From contig MPNW01000553.1 in NCBI GenBank assembly GCA_011800805.1, forward strand, positions 7,501 to 53,227: a stretch of DNA of 45,727 bases. Reading direction: 5' to 3'. Below are positions 1 to 11,730 of this stretch, piece after piece. Numbering within the stretch: the first letter of the stretch is position 1; each line of letters begins with the position of its first letter. The stretch comes from Hirudo medicinalis. Its lineage: Eukaryota; Annelida; Clitellata; Hirudinida; Hirudinidae. The position numbers were made by a program, and so were the translations under genes. A model generated the notes under the pieces. The model saw only the letters and a program-made list of their open reading frames with translations. It ran no database searches and had not been told where the DNA came from.

Positions 1-3000
1 TTTTAAAATTAAACTCAATATTCGTCGAAAACGGTTCGAAATTCATCTTTTTACCAGAAATCGAATCAAGTGAGAGAAGAACGCTGAAGTTTTAAAGTTG
101 AATTGAATTGAATTTTTATTATTTTCTTACAAATTAAAAAAATTAATTGTCAAATAATATTTATTAAATATGATTTAAAATCTAATAAATACTTTTTAAT
201 AAGAATACCAATATTATATTCTAATATTGAAATATCAGAAATTAAATCGAAAATGAAATATCTCAAAACAACAACATGACAACAACATCATCAAAATGAA
301 TTATGTAATTTCTAACAATTATCTTTATTATATTTAATATTTTCTTTTTTTTTTACTTTATATTATCAAATTATCATTCAAAATGCTTTACATTATTCGG
401 AAGACTAAATGCGTTAAAAGTTTATTTCGAAAAATAACGGAATTTGATTATTTAAAAATGAGATGATGGGGAAATATGAGGAACAGAATTTATTCGAAAT
501 TTAATGCTAAAATAATTCACACAATTAATTACAAAATCTAATTTACGAAAGATTTTATCAACAAATATTATAAAACAATTTTGTTGACCGTAAAGTTAAA
601 CTCTGAAATGTACGATAATAAGTTTTCTTTTTTTTTAATAAACGGTTTTATCGTGAAAATAAAAATAGAAATAAATAGAAGGATAATTGAAAATGCAAAA
701 CAATTGTCGGAAGAGAATGAGTTCTTAAATCAGAAATCCAATAAAGTTGTTCGTGAAATATTGATGCTCTCCTCACTTCAACAACATTTCCCTGGTTCGT
801 TTTTTGTTTTATCAGGAAAATCATAAATTAAGATTTTCTGTCGATTAGTGGGAACAAGTTAATTAAATTTACATTTCGAACGCTTTTAATGTTTTTAAAT
901 TTCATGTTTAAAACCAATTTGTAGACATTTTAGATAATCGAGTCATTTGACTACAATGTTAAAGCATTTGAATTTAAATCTGAAACAACATAATTTAAGT
1001 AATCTTAAATATTTAAATATAAATTTATTTTTTCAGCATAAATTTGAATTATATTCAGAATTAATTTCATAATTAACATTTATTTCCTCCTGATGACTTC
1101 TCCTGGATTTAAATTTTATTCGCCAGGTTTCGCGTTAAAATATTTCAAGAACAGGTGTCTGATATTTATATTTATTAATTCCTTTGTAAATATTTTTTTT
1201 ATTTTAATTAGTTTTTTTTTATTTGTAGTTTAATAATTAATTCATTTAATAATACATTTCTTATCATTTCTTTAAGTTTTATTCGAATAAATAATATTAA
1301 AATTTTACATCGAACAATTAACACGAATTGAAAGACGTTTAAAAATCTATTTTTCATTTAAAAAAATAAGGAAATAAATGTTCTTATAAATTAAACTGCT
1401 GCTCGAGAATCAAGAATTGTTCGTATTGAATTTTAAATGAATTATTATTATTAAGTTAATGTTATTATTATTATTATTATTAACTAATGTTATTATATTA
1501 TTTTTGTTGAGGCATTTAATTAATTAGTAACCTAAATACTCATAATTCGATTCAATCGATTTGTATAAGAACATTTCCCAGGGATTTCAAATTCCTCTCG
1601 AATATCATGAAATAAAATTTACTTTGAAATGAATTTTCGAATTTATAAATCAATCGCCAAAAATTATTTATGACTTTGTAAGAAGTGATTGATTGATGGA
1701 TCAAGGAATGGGAGTTGAACTGGTGATTAAAATATTATAATGATGCTTCTTATGAATATGAAAATCACTGCGTTATTAATTATGTTTCACGACGTTTAAA
1801 TTGTTTGAAAGTCAAAATGTTTAAAATTGCAATTTCTGCAAATCAATTTCAGCAATTTATCGATTATTTTCTTCGTCAATTTGATGAATATTTATCCTGT
1901 CACATGACTGCATTTGAGCCAATATGTCTTTTGACAACTCATAAATTATTCATAATTCCAATTTATCTCCTTAATTTAGTTCATGAATATTCATGAGCTA
2001 ATCATGTACTCCATTCAAATCTATTGGTCACAGTAACTCAAGAGAATAATAATAATAACATTAACAATAAGATTATTAATAATAATTAATAGAATAAAAT
2101 TTTTAATTATTTTTTAACAGCAGTTGATAATAGCAAGTGAGATGTTGCAGATTGATTACATATGCAAAATAATTTATATTATTTAAAATATTTTTATACT
2201 CATTATTGGTTAGTATTTAGAATATCGAAGATCGAAAAATCGATAAAATGTCGATATTTGATGCATTATTAATGCTTCATTATTGGAGATTTATTTGCAT
2301 TATTAATAACTTTATTTTCGAGTAAGACTTACGTCACTTAAGGACATTGTGAGTTGAATGACTGCTTGGTGCATTCAGTGGTAAGTCACAATGTGGGCGA
2401 CATGCTCTTCTTACATTCTATCGCATGATCAGAACATTTCAACCTACCAATCAATCAGTCTTTCAACCCATCAATCAAGCAACCTCTCAATCATCTTCAA
2501 TAGAAGCTCAATCATTTCAAGCACATTGAAGCAATCAACCGAACATCAATGAATGTTCCAGACCTGGAAAAACGTGAATTCCATTTCGATCAATCACATC
2601 GTGGAATGAACATCACGTGATCCGCCTATTTTTAGGACCGAGTGGAAAATATTAATTCATTGAAATTCATTTAAATGATAATTCACTCGAGTGTGCACTT
2701 CCTTGAATTGATGAAGTAATTCGTAAACTTTGTGAGAAAAAAGATCGTTTCAACGGAATCTGAGGACGTGAAATCCCCTTCCCCTCTCCATTCGTCATCA
2801 TCTCTCTCCATGTAAAATTTAAATTTGTCTCCAAATAATTGGATAATTTCCTCCGCTCAAGGTAATCACTGGGAGAATTCGTGTTGTTTTTCTGTTGAAG
2901 CGCTTGTTAAGTTGTGACATTTCAGAGTTTATTCGATTTTAAAATTCACTGGTGACAATTATAAATTATAAAATTATAAATTGTAACTCGTGAATAAATT

Positions 3001-3478
3001 ACGCTGCCAATTCTAATTGATTGTAGCAGAGGGGAATAATTTACGAAAATATTTTCAAGAAGTTGTAAAAAATGTAATTTTATTGAGCGAGTCTTGGAAC
3101 GATGACTGATGGATTCCTTGAAGCTGATGCACGCAGTGGATGCCAACATAAAACCACACGAGTCCCTCAAGACCAAGTCAGTCAGTTTATTAATATCAGC
3201 ATTTCGTTCGCTATTTTCTTTCAATTTAAATCTTATTTTGTTACAAATATTTTTATTCGCAAGAATTTATCATTACCATTGGAGTTCTGAAATTGTTGTA
3301 AATATTTTAAATATTGAATGAAATAATAATATTTCCAGATAATAATTTATTTATCATAATAATTTGTTTATAATTTCCTCGAATATGCTTCGGATTATTG
3401 CAATATCAACCTTCCTGCTTGTTGCTGCTTTCGAAAAAGGAGGTGGAATTTCATTTCTTGATTTTCAAGTCTTTTACG

Positions 3479-3567
<89 letters not shown>

Positions 3568-3622
3568 CGTCGTCGTCGTCGTCGTCNATTATGGTGACGA
3601 TGGCGGCAACTTTGAAAATGAC

Positions 3623-3654
<32 letters not shown>

Positions 3655-4106
3655 CGACGATGATGATGATGATGATTACGATGATGATGACGATGACGAT
3701 GACGATGATGATGACGACGACGACGATGATGATGACGATGACGACGACGACGACGATGATGATGACGTTGATGACGATTAATTAACTGATTATCGATTAG
3801 CAAGCATTAGTAATCATTGGGTCAATGATAATCATCATTCGATTATATAACTGCACAACTGATTCCGACTCTACTGCCGCCAGCTTGACTTCCAAACGAT
3901 CGAAAAACGGCGCTACATAAATTCAGTCGTTCGTGGCGGACTTGTGCAATTCTCAATTATTGAAAAATCAAGTTCCTGTTTTGTTTTTTTTCTTGTTGTT
4001 GTTGCTGTTGCTGTTGTTGTTGTTGTTGTTGTTTATTGGCGTTCGTTACATGACTAGATGATTAATAATTGATGATCTAATTAGTCCTTTTATACCATCC
4101 AATCAG
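1..4106. other. AT-rich gene-free stretch with simple repeats
   Basis: No exon could be supported in this stretch. It is strongly AT-rich with short ATT runs (about 1443-1500). The open frames at 581-826 and 1805-1996 have AT-rich, low-information translations. If the neuroligin-like gene that follows is intact, exons for its signal peptide and the first half of its esterase-like domain should lie here or before the window, but I could not find them. A GC-richer patch at about 3095-3178 is open on both strands and lacks convincing splice sites. Positions 3909-3922 share 14 bases with the dispersed element at 17232-17367. Confidence 0.6.
3481..3780. repeat. Compound trinucleotide array with one unresolved base
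   Basis: ATT units run from about 3481 to 3537, TTG units to about 3567 and TCG units to 3586. An ambiguous base N sits at 3587. A GAC/GAT tract then runs from about 3619 to 3778. Long ORFs of poly-Tyr, poly-Val, poly-Asp or poly-His cross it in several frames and are artefacts. The N suggests the array was hard to sequence or assemble, so its true length is uncertain. Confidence 0.9.
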
Positions 4107-4526
4107 GCTTCCTGAGCACCGGTGATAGCCACGCCCCAGGTAATTACGCCATCTTGGATGTTGTCGCAGCTCTTCATTTCATAAGGTTCCCGATTTTGTT
4201 TTCCATGTGGAATTGGAATCAATGAAATCATCATTAAGGTCATCATCAACATGATCATCATCATCATCATCGTCATCGTCATCGTCATCATCGCATCATC
4301 ATCGTCATTGTCATCATCATCATCATCATCGCATCATCGTCGTCGTCATCATCAGCACCATCACCTCCTCCTCCTCCTCCTCCTCCTCCTCCTCCTCATT
4401 GAATATTGAACATCGTCAGGAAGAACATTGAATCCTTCGGCGGCGATCCAAACCACGTGACACTCATGGGCTCTGACCACTCCGCCGCCCTCATCAACTT
4501 CCTCCTCATCTCTCCGGTCACGAAAG
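4107..4526 (+). CDS. Neuroligin-like cholinesterase-fold domain, two exons (partial)
   Basis: Two exons, 4107-4185 and 4420-4526, join in phase across AG-GT borders (AG|G completes an Arg codon). The translation begins GFLSTGDSHAPGNYAILD, continues to FIRKNIESFGGDPNHVTL, then MGSDHSAALINFLLISPVTK. This matches the carboxylesterase/neuroligin core, where FLSTGD, GNYGLLDQ, FGGDP and VT.FG are family signatures. Catalytic members have G-E-S-A-G after VT; here it is G-S-D-H-S, so Asp replaces the nucleophile Ser and hydrolase activity is unlikely. That is typical of neuroligins, neurotactin and gliotactin, which act in cell adhesion. The first exon needs a phase-1 donor upstream that I did not find. 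The last exon ends in phase 1 and I found no exon to receive it. The same-strand exons at 6076-11730 probably belong to this gene (inference). Confidence 0.85.
4245..4396. repeat. CAT/CGT and CTC trinucleotide array
   Basis: This simple array lies in the intron between the two neuroligin-like exons. CAT and CGT units run to about 4366, followed by CTC units that end just before the splice acceptor at 4418-4419. Frames of Met, Thr and Ile across it are not genes. Confidence 0.85.
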
Positions 4527-4869
4527 GTCAGGGCTGATTAATATTCATGTTCGAACTTGTGAATATTTAGCAGGAGCAACTCGAAGTGCACAGACATCTT
4601 GTCCGTGTGCTTGTCATCGTCTTGTCCTTGTGCTTGTCATCGTCAGTTGACGTCTCAGAGTTTTTGTAATTAATTCCCTCTTTTTTACTCGATTTACCGT
4701 TCAATTCGACTTATTGTTTTTAAAATAATTTTTTAACGCACAATCGAGAAACGAATGAATGAAGAAGGAAGGAGGAGGAAAAAAAAACATGAATCGACAT
4801 CTTCGATAAAATTCAAATCGATCAGATTTAAACATGCCCGTTGAGTTGGGATTAAGTGTGAATCTATCT

Positions 4870-5525
4870 ATCTTCCTCCTCATCCTCATCCTGATCATCA
4901 TCGTCACCGTCATCATCATCATCATCCTCATCAAGATCATCATCGTCGTCATCATCATCCTCATCCTGATAATCATCGTCATCGTCATCATCATCGTCAT
5001 CATCATCTTCATCCTGATCATCATCGTCATCCTCATCCTCATCCTGATCAACATCGTCATCGTCATCATCATCCTCATCCTGATCATCATCGTCATCGTC
5101 ATCATAATCCTCATCCTGATCATCATCGTCATCATCATCATTCTCATCCTGATCATCATCGTCATCGTCATCATCATCATCCTGATCATCATCATCCTGA
5201 TCATCATCGTCATCGTCATCATCATCATCATCATTACATATCATCACATATCATCACATATCATCACATATCATTACATATCATCACATATCATTACATA
5301 TCATTACATATCATTACATATCATCACATATCATTACATATCATTACATATCATTACATATCATTACATATCATCACATATCATTACATATCATTACATA
5401 TCATTACATCATCATTGCCAGCATCATTATCACCATCATCATCACCATCATCATCATCATAGTTGTCATCATCACCATCATCATCGTCGTCGTCGTCGTC
5501 GTCTTCATCATCGTCATCACCATTA
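4870..5525. repeat. ATC array interrupted by a decanucleotide satellite
   Basis: Degenerate ATC units (ATC, GTC, CTC, CTG) run from about 4870 to 5233. About 17 copies of a 10-bp unit, ATATCATTAC or ATATCATCAC, follow from about 5228 to 5408. ATC/GTC units then resume to about 5525. The block fills much of the gap where exons for the second half of the neuroligin-like domain would be expected. ORFs across it (Ile/Val-rich plus, Asp-rich minus) are repeat read-through. Confidence 0.9.
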
Positions 5526-5637
5526 TAATAATCAGGTGATAACCTTTATTGATTAAACTATACTATTTGTTTTAACGAGTGGTTAGTAATTACAATATTG
5601 CAACAGTGAATGCTGAACTGAAGAAGTTAAGCATTCA

Positions 5638-5692
5638 GTCAATGCAGTGTCAATGCAGTGTCAATGCAGTGTCAATGCAGTGTCAATGCAAT
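5638..5692. repeat. 11-bp tandem repeat, about five copies
   Basis: The unit TGTCAATGCAG is repeated nearly perfectly. The last copy is changed to CAATGCAATG. No gene is associated with it. Confidence 0.85.
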
Positions 5693-6075
5693 GGGAATCC
5701 GGTTAAATGTTTGAAGACAATGAATTCTTGTTGATTGCTGATGCTTTTTCATGGGATTTTTGTTATTTGTTGTTTTTTAAGTAAAAATCTATCGAAAAGT
5801 TTGATTTATTGGTCTCCACATTTCCCTACTTTCGGTGCTTTGGTCCTCATCGTTGGAAAAATTGTGGTCCAGTTTCATTTAATTTGAAGCAGACGCTTAT
5901 GTGGAGCATCCACGCTCATGATGGGGTGGGTATCTTGATAGCCAGGATATCACCAGTGTTTGTCTCGTTGTGCTCGTGTGACAATTACTAAAGAATTGCA
6001 CGAAAATCATTGAAGTTTGTTGAAAGTGAACTTCAATCATAATTTTAATTTTGTTGTTGAACTTAATTTTCAAAG

Positions 6076-9000
6076 AACGAAACAGCGAGAAATATTTTCT
6101 ACGTGAAGCTGAGAAATGAAATTCTGAAATTCTTGAACAACAAGAAGACGATGACCAAGAAGCCAACAACTCCCCCAACTACGTCATCAGCAACAACAAC
6201 GGATAACATCGCAGCCACCGTTGAAATCTCAACTTCCTCGAGCGTTGAAACTGAAGCCACGACCTCAGCAACACCAACGATACCACCAGCAGCAATAACC
6301 ACCACCACAGCTCCATCAACTACAACAACTGTCACGACTACGTCTACTAAAGCTCCATCGACCACAACAACTGCCACGACTATAACGACAGCGACGACGA
6401 CAACTACTCCCACCCCGTGTGTATTTCAAACTTTGTCAACAACTTTGTCCACCTCGTTAACCCATGCAATGATCTGATATTAATCGCATGATTTAAGGAA
6501 TTAAACCAATAACTCGTTATTAATAAACAATTTTTTTTTAATTATTATTATTGTTACTATTATTATTATTAATATCATTATCATTGTTATTATTATTATA
6601 GATATTATTGTGTCGTATGTAATAATATAATAATATTACTATTAGGTAATTTTACTCATCTCAACCTCTTGTGACTTTGTACTCACTGTTCATTTGTACT
6701 CACTGTTCATTTGTACTCACTGTTCATTTGTACTCAATTTTCATTTGTACTCACTGTTCATTTGTACTCACTGTTCATTTGTACTCACTGTTCATTTGTA
6801 CTCACCGTTCATTTGTACTCACTGTTCATTTGTACTCACCGTTCATTTGGCCATCACAATTTCAGCACCACTCCAAGCACCACGAAAAAAATCATCTACA
6901 TCGATCCATCCGCCTCCAAGCGGAAGCGCAGGGACGCCCTGACGACGACAGGGTCATTTTACGCTCCTGACAGTCTCAAGTTCATCCACTTGAACAAACA
7001 CGTCAAGAATGGATCCCTGCTGGTGGCCTTAACCTTGGGTCGGTGGAGTTTCGACGGATTTCCCTCGAGTTTAAGCATTTTTATATTTAATTCGAGATTG
7101 GATTATTAAATTATTTAGTGATTATTCAACTTTTTATTTTGTCCAAACACAGACGCATTTAATGACGAAGACTGAGAGAAGCAATTCAGCATATTAACGA
7201 CAATAAGGACATTCTTAACGAGGTAGTTGTTCTGGGTTGATCGGCCGACTGATTCTTGGTTGGTTGGTTGAATAACTGGTTGATTCTGTGAGCGATTGAT
7301 TGAATAACTTCTTCCTTTAATTCAGACAGGGTTGTCAGTAAAAACCTTCTACAAAGGGTTTCCCCCTGAAGATGAAGATAAGGATGATGGTGATGGTGAT
7401 GATGATGGTGATGATGGTGGTGATGATGGTGTTGTTGTTGTTGACGACCGAACATCCAACGTGGACCTCATAGTTGGCCTGTCAGTGTTTTTCCTTCTCC
7501 TCCTTGTGATCATCATCATCACCTTCTTCCTCATGCGCCACTGCAGGAGCCACAATGTGAGTTGCCATGTTACAAGCTGATTCGTTGTCATGACGACCAA
7601 ATGTTTCAAATATTTGCAAGTTTTTAAGTTGATTAACAAAATATCGTCTTGGAAATCATAAATAAATAAATTACTCTTCTCATTATTACTGCTAATATTA
7701 AAATATTGAAATGTGTTTTTGTTTTTATAAATGTGTTTAATTCAGTTTAATTTATTCATTCGTTGACTTAAAATTCTCAACGTAAAATTTTCACGTCTGC
7801 TGTTGCAATGAACTTAACAACGTGATGAAAATGTTTTTTGAAGATTTAAAATGAAAAAAGTGAAAAAATACAAATTCTTGAAAAATCACTCAATGTTTGC
7901 CACACGAAACAAAATGATCCTTGCAGATAATGCATCATTCACTGTCTCTGTTTTAAGGATGCATCCATTCATCGTGTGAAATTCTTAATAATTTCTGCAA
8001 TAATTAGATTAATTTCGATTAAATCATTTTTTTCTTAAAATCTTCATCATGTTCTCATGTTCTTCCAGCTCCACTGGATTCACAATATTGATTTTTATGA
8101 ACCACTAAATACACTTCAACTGGATTAAATGAAAAATGTTTTGATTTATTTCTGCCAATTTATTTATCTCTTCTTCTTTTTTACTTAATCCTATTGGATG
8201 TCTGCATGAGTCATCCGATGCATTCCTTTCCAACAGGATGTCATTCATCCCTTTCAATGCTCCTGTCTCCTGAATTACTACTCGCTATGAGCTGTTATAA
8301 ATAATTAACACTTTTGTTATTAAATCAAAATTTAAATTTAAAAGCATTTAATTTTTGAAGCATTTGTGAATTTGTAATTAAGTCTCAAGATGTGTGTAAG
8401 TTGTTCTCATCTATTTTTTTTTGTTAGAAATTTTATTCAACAAAATACCTTAAACAAAAACTTTAAAGCCACAAAAAAAAACTAAAGCAAAATACCTCGA
8501 GGAGGCATGTGCTTCCGCTCTCAGACTGGTCCTCATTGACGAGTTATTAATCCTCATCACCCAAGTTACGAAAAGAAAAACAAACAAACCAATTAAGGAC
8601 TACCATGCAATGTTCACAATAAAATTATTTGTAAGATTTTTAAGCAACAGATCAAGAATATTGAAGGGGCAGGATTGGGACTGATTTTTCATTGGTGAGG
8701 GAATTGAAGAATACAATCTTGGACCGTAACACTGAATGGAGAAGAGCTAGAAGGTGGATTTAGAAAATCAAGGACCACATTCGTGTTTATTACTTGGAAA
8801 ATGAAGGACTACATTCGTGCGTATTACTTGGAGAATGAAGGACTACATTCGTGTGTATTATTGGAGAATGAAGGACTACATTCGTGTGTATTACTTGGAG
8901 AATGAAGGACTACATTCGTGTGTATTACTTGAGAATGAAGGACTACATTCGTGTGTATTATTGGAGAATGAAGGACTACATTCGTGTATATTACTTGGAG

Positions 9001-11730
9001 AATGAAGGACTACATTCGTGTGTATTACTTGAGAATGAAGGACTACATTCGTGTGTATTACTTGGAGAATGAAGGACTACATTCGTGTGTATTACTTGAG
9101 AATGAAAGACTACATTCGTGTGTATTACTTGAGAATGAAGGACTACATTCGTGCGTATTACTTGGAGAATGAAGGACTACATTCGTGTGTATTACTTGGA
9201 GAATGAAGGACTACATTCGTGTGTATTACTTGAGAATGAAGAGGGTTGTTGTAATTAATGCAGTCACTGAAAAAAACATGAAACCATCTCGGGAGTGCTC
9301 CATAATAATCATAAGAGGACATGAAATGAGCAACTTGTAAATCATGTATTTGTATTAAATCAGATATTTATTAGGTTATTTTTTACAAATAATTACGAAT
9401 AACACGCTTTTGTAAAATGTTCAACCTTTCTAAATGTGAACGATAAGTAGAGGCCCATACAATGTTGTAGTAAGTTAGATTGGGGTAAATAAGAGAGAAA
9501 TGTAATAGAGCTTCCACTACTCCCAAATCAAAGTTACATTGCATCTTGTTCGCCTCGTTTGCAATTATTTTTCAGTGAAATCAATCTTGAATGACACTCG
9601 AATGTAATGACGTCATGCTTTTTTGAACCCCCCCTCAGAACTTGTTCGAAGGTCTGGGCACCCTAGACATGACGTCAGTAACCTCGGACCACCAGCAAAG
9701 ACACTCTGATGTGTCTTCAAGGTCTGATCAATTTTTTGGACCTCATCTCGACAGGATGCCGAGTGTTTCACTTTTTTCGTAAAGTGCATTTTTATTGGTT
9801 TCTCAACTTTCGAAGGTGACGTCATACACTCCTTCAAACTCCTTCCACTCCTCATAAATTCTCCCCATCATGGATCGTGACGTCATTAGTGGTTGACTCC
9901 AATTGAAAGTTAAACTTAAACTTCTCTTGCTTTACTAGGATCGATAATTATTATTAATGTTATAAATAATAATTTATTAAGATAACATTATTATGAAGAC
10001 GTACTTTGTAAATCAGTAAACCCATTTTTATTCTTGCATTCCAATCAAAATTGGAATATTTGTTTATTCCAATAAAAAAGATGGATGGATGGATGGATGG
10101 ATGGATGGATGGATGAGCGAGTAAATAGAGGACAGATTTCATAGATGGATGAAGTGAGGAATTAATGGATGGATGTTTCTCAATGTTCGAACATTAGCCA
10201 TGCCATGTGAAGTTTAAAAGTGAATTCGATGAAAAATGCATTTGTATCATTATTTCAAAGTTCCAATAGATTTATGTTCCGCCATCTCCAAATCTTGTTT
10301 GATTTGTGTCTTGCTTGATGTCTGGGTGGAATTCATTCACTGATTATAACATTATTATCTTTTATTATTATTATTATTATTAATTTATCAATTTAATGCA
10401 AAATTATTACCTTGTTTATTATCATAAATTTATTGTTTAAGCATTATAAAAACTCATTTCATTTTCAACATTTGAAAAGCTTTTAGCTAGGATTGCTATT
10501 CTGAGCGTCACATAATGGCCTTATCACTGGCTCACTTATTCTCTAATGACTATCTATTTATAGACAAGTTCAAAGTTCATTTTGAACAATCCATGCATAT
10601 TGTTTTTTTAAATTCTGTCGAGTTTAAACGGGAGGAGAAACATCTGTGTAAGATCCAATTTCATAAAAAGAATGTTCAACATTGCAAGAGCGTACAAGCT
10701 GATTATAATGTCAGACATTCGTCGATATTATTTCACAGTCGCAATTATGCATTAAATTAAAAATAATTACAAAATAATGAAATCGTTTCTTCATTTTGTT
10801 GCAATTTGGTTTCTCAGTTAAGCTCCTCTTGGCTGTCGACATTCTTTTAAAAACTGAATTCCTTACAAACCGGAGTCTCGCTTGAAAGTTTTAAATTTGT
10901 TTTCAATTCATGAATTTTCCATTCTTTTGGCTTCACTTTAGAAGTTTAGATTCAAAACGAAGCCTCCTTCTTTGACTTCTTATTCCCAATGCACAGTGTT
11001 GTGTCCGAAACAACTTCTATATTAGGCCAGAGACTTCGAAATGTGAGGTTATTGTCTTCTTCTGCAAGTACTTATTCTCTTCTGATAGGAGCGATGGCTG
11101 AGAATCCAATGTCAAAAGGCCCAGCACCACTTGGCGGTCCGCATGGCTCAGCTGAGCCTCTGACGGTGTGTATTTCTTCTTAAATGATCCATTGGTGTTC
11201 ACTAATTCATTATTAATTTCAGTGTTAATACTTAATACATTACAGTGTTTTGAATAATATAAACATTTAGCATTTCTTTACATTCACTAATTTTAAAGTA
11301 AACGAATACTATACTCATTGATAAATTTATTACGAGATATATTTGATTTGATTTTGATATTTCCGGAATTTCGTTCAAAGGTCATCTCCACTTTTCAAGA
11401 TTACAACTCTCTTTGTGGACATGTTTCGCATAATTTGGCGATAATCTGCATCTCGTAAAATAGCGGAGTTAGAATTTAGATGTCGTGTTAAGGTGTTAAC
11501 ATGAATTCACGCATTTTCAGATTAATAAGGTTAAAATCAAATAAAAATGTTTCCTTCTTCAGAGTCACAGGTTAGAAGAAACAACCGCGAACAGCAACCA
11601 CCAACTGGCACAACCACCTCCTCCAATCTTGAAGGACAGCGACGGTTGGATCATCCCAATGACTGAATTATCAAACCATAAAGACATTTCAAATCATGAC
11701 AACAATTCTCGACACCAAACTTCATTTTGA
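6076..11730 (+). CDS. Type I membrane protein 3' half: mucin-like stalk, membrane segment, PDZ-type tail
   Basis: Six exons join in phase and give 365 aa: 6076-6416, 6866-7042, 7177-7222, 7326-7556, 11031-11165 and 11563-11730 (stop TGA). The first is Ser/Thr/Pro-rich (runs of TTTT with PST), a mucin-like extracellular stalk. The fourth encodes an Asp/Gly-rich stretch, then a single hydrophobic helix at about 7467-7537 (IVGLSVFFLLLLVIIII) followed by basic residues (MRHCRSHN). The tail is Pro-rich (KGPAPLGGPHG, QPPPPILKDSDGW) and ends HQTSF, fitting a class I PDZ-binding pattern (T-x-hydrophobic). Stalk, membrane helix and PDZ tail are neuroligin architecture, and the esterase-like exons lie upstream on the same strand. 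A polyadenylation-type AATAAA lies near 11990. The fifth exon could start at 10997, but only 11031 keeps phase. Confidence 0.6.
6676..6849. repeat. 17-bp minisatellite, ten copies, beside a splice acceptor
   Basis: Ten head-to-tail copies of a 17-bp unit (TTTGTACTCACTGTTCA, with CCG and AATTT variants) end about 16 bases before the acceptor at 6864-6865. Because 17 is not divisible by three, overlapping ORFs appear in all frames. They are not genes. Confidence 0.9.
8768..9240. repeat. 33/34-bp minisatellite, 14 copies
   Basis: Fourteen units carry the core GGACTACATTCGTGTGTATT. Units differ by one base (ATTACTTGGAG, ATTACTTGAG and ATTATTGGAG variants), so the reading frame drifts and several short ORFs repeat the same peptide. 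The first unit (CACATTCGTGTTTATT) is the most diverged. One copy has AAAGAC instead of AAGGAC. Confidence 0.93.
10081..10115. repeat. ATGG tetranucleotide array
   Basis: A short perfect run of GGAT units. Looser copies follow around 10144-10175. Confidence 0.85.

Larger units (their letters stand above)
7557..10996. other. Intron-like stretch of the membrane-protein gene
   Basis: This 3.4-kb stretch separates the membrane-segment exon from the cytoplasmic-tail exons. It holds the 33/34-bp minisatellite at 8768-9240 and an ATGG array at about 10081-10115. I found no further exon. The frames at 9613-9855 (minus) and 10515-10760 (plus) lack family resemblance and credible splice borders. Confidence 0.55.

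Noticed and set aside
3095..3178. GC-richer patch open on both strands (LKLMHAVDANIKPHES on plus)
   Set aside because: No acceptor/donor pair in phase and no match to the expected neuroligin N-terminal half.
3364..3803. Long ORFs of poly-Tyr, poly-Ile/Val, poly-Asp and poly-His on both strands
   Set aside because: They are translations of trinucleotide arrays, open in several frames at once, with no splice context.
4701..5556. Met/Ile/Asp-rich ORFs of 127-240 codons
   Set aside because: Read-through of ATC and decamer arrays, open on both strands, no unique sequence.
5809..5991. ORF with WSIHAHDG resembling a cadherin or neuroligin fragment
   Set aside because: The resemblance is a few residues only, and splice phases do not connect 4526 with 6076.
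6671..6970. Repetitive YSLFICTHCSF-type ORFs
   Set aside because: Produced by the 17-bp minisatellite in three frames; the real exon starts at 6866 in a frame set by splicing.
8505..8575. Minus-strand GTGATGA and CTGA that look like a C/D snoRNA
   Set aside because: The boxes are only about 30 nt apart, no terminal stem pairs, and there is no C'/D' pair.
8817..9172. Repeated MKDYIRVYY-type peptides
   Set aside because: 33/34-bp minisatellite whose length drift destroys any single frame.
10515..10760. 81-codon plus-strand ORF
   Set aside because: AT-rich composition, no homology, lies in an intron, no splice borders.
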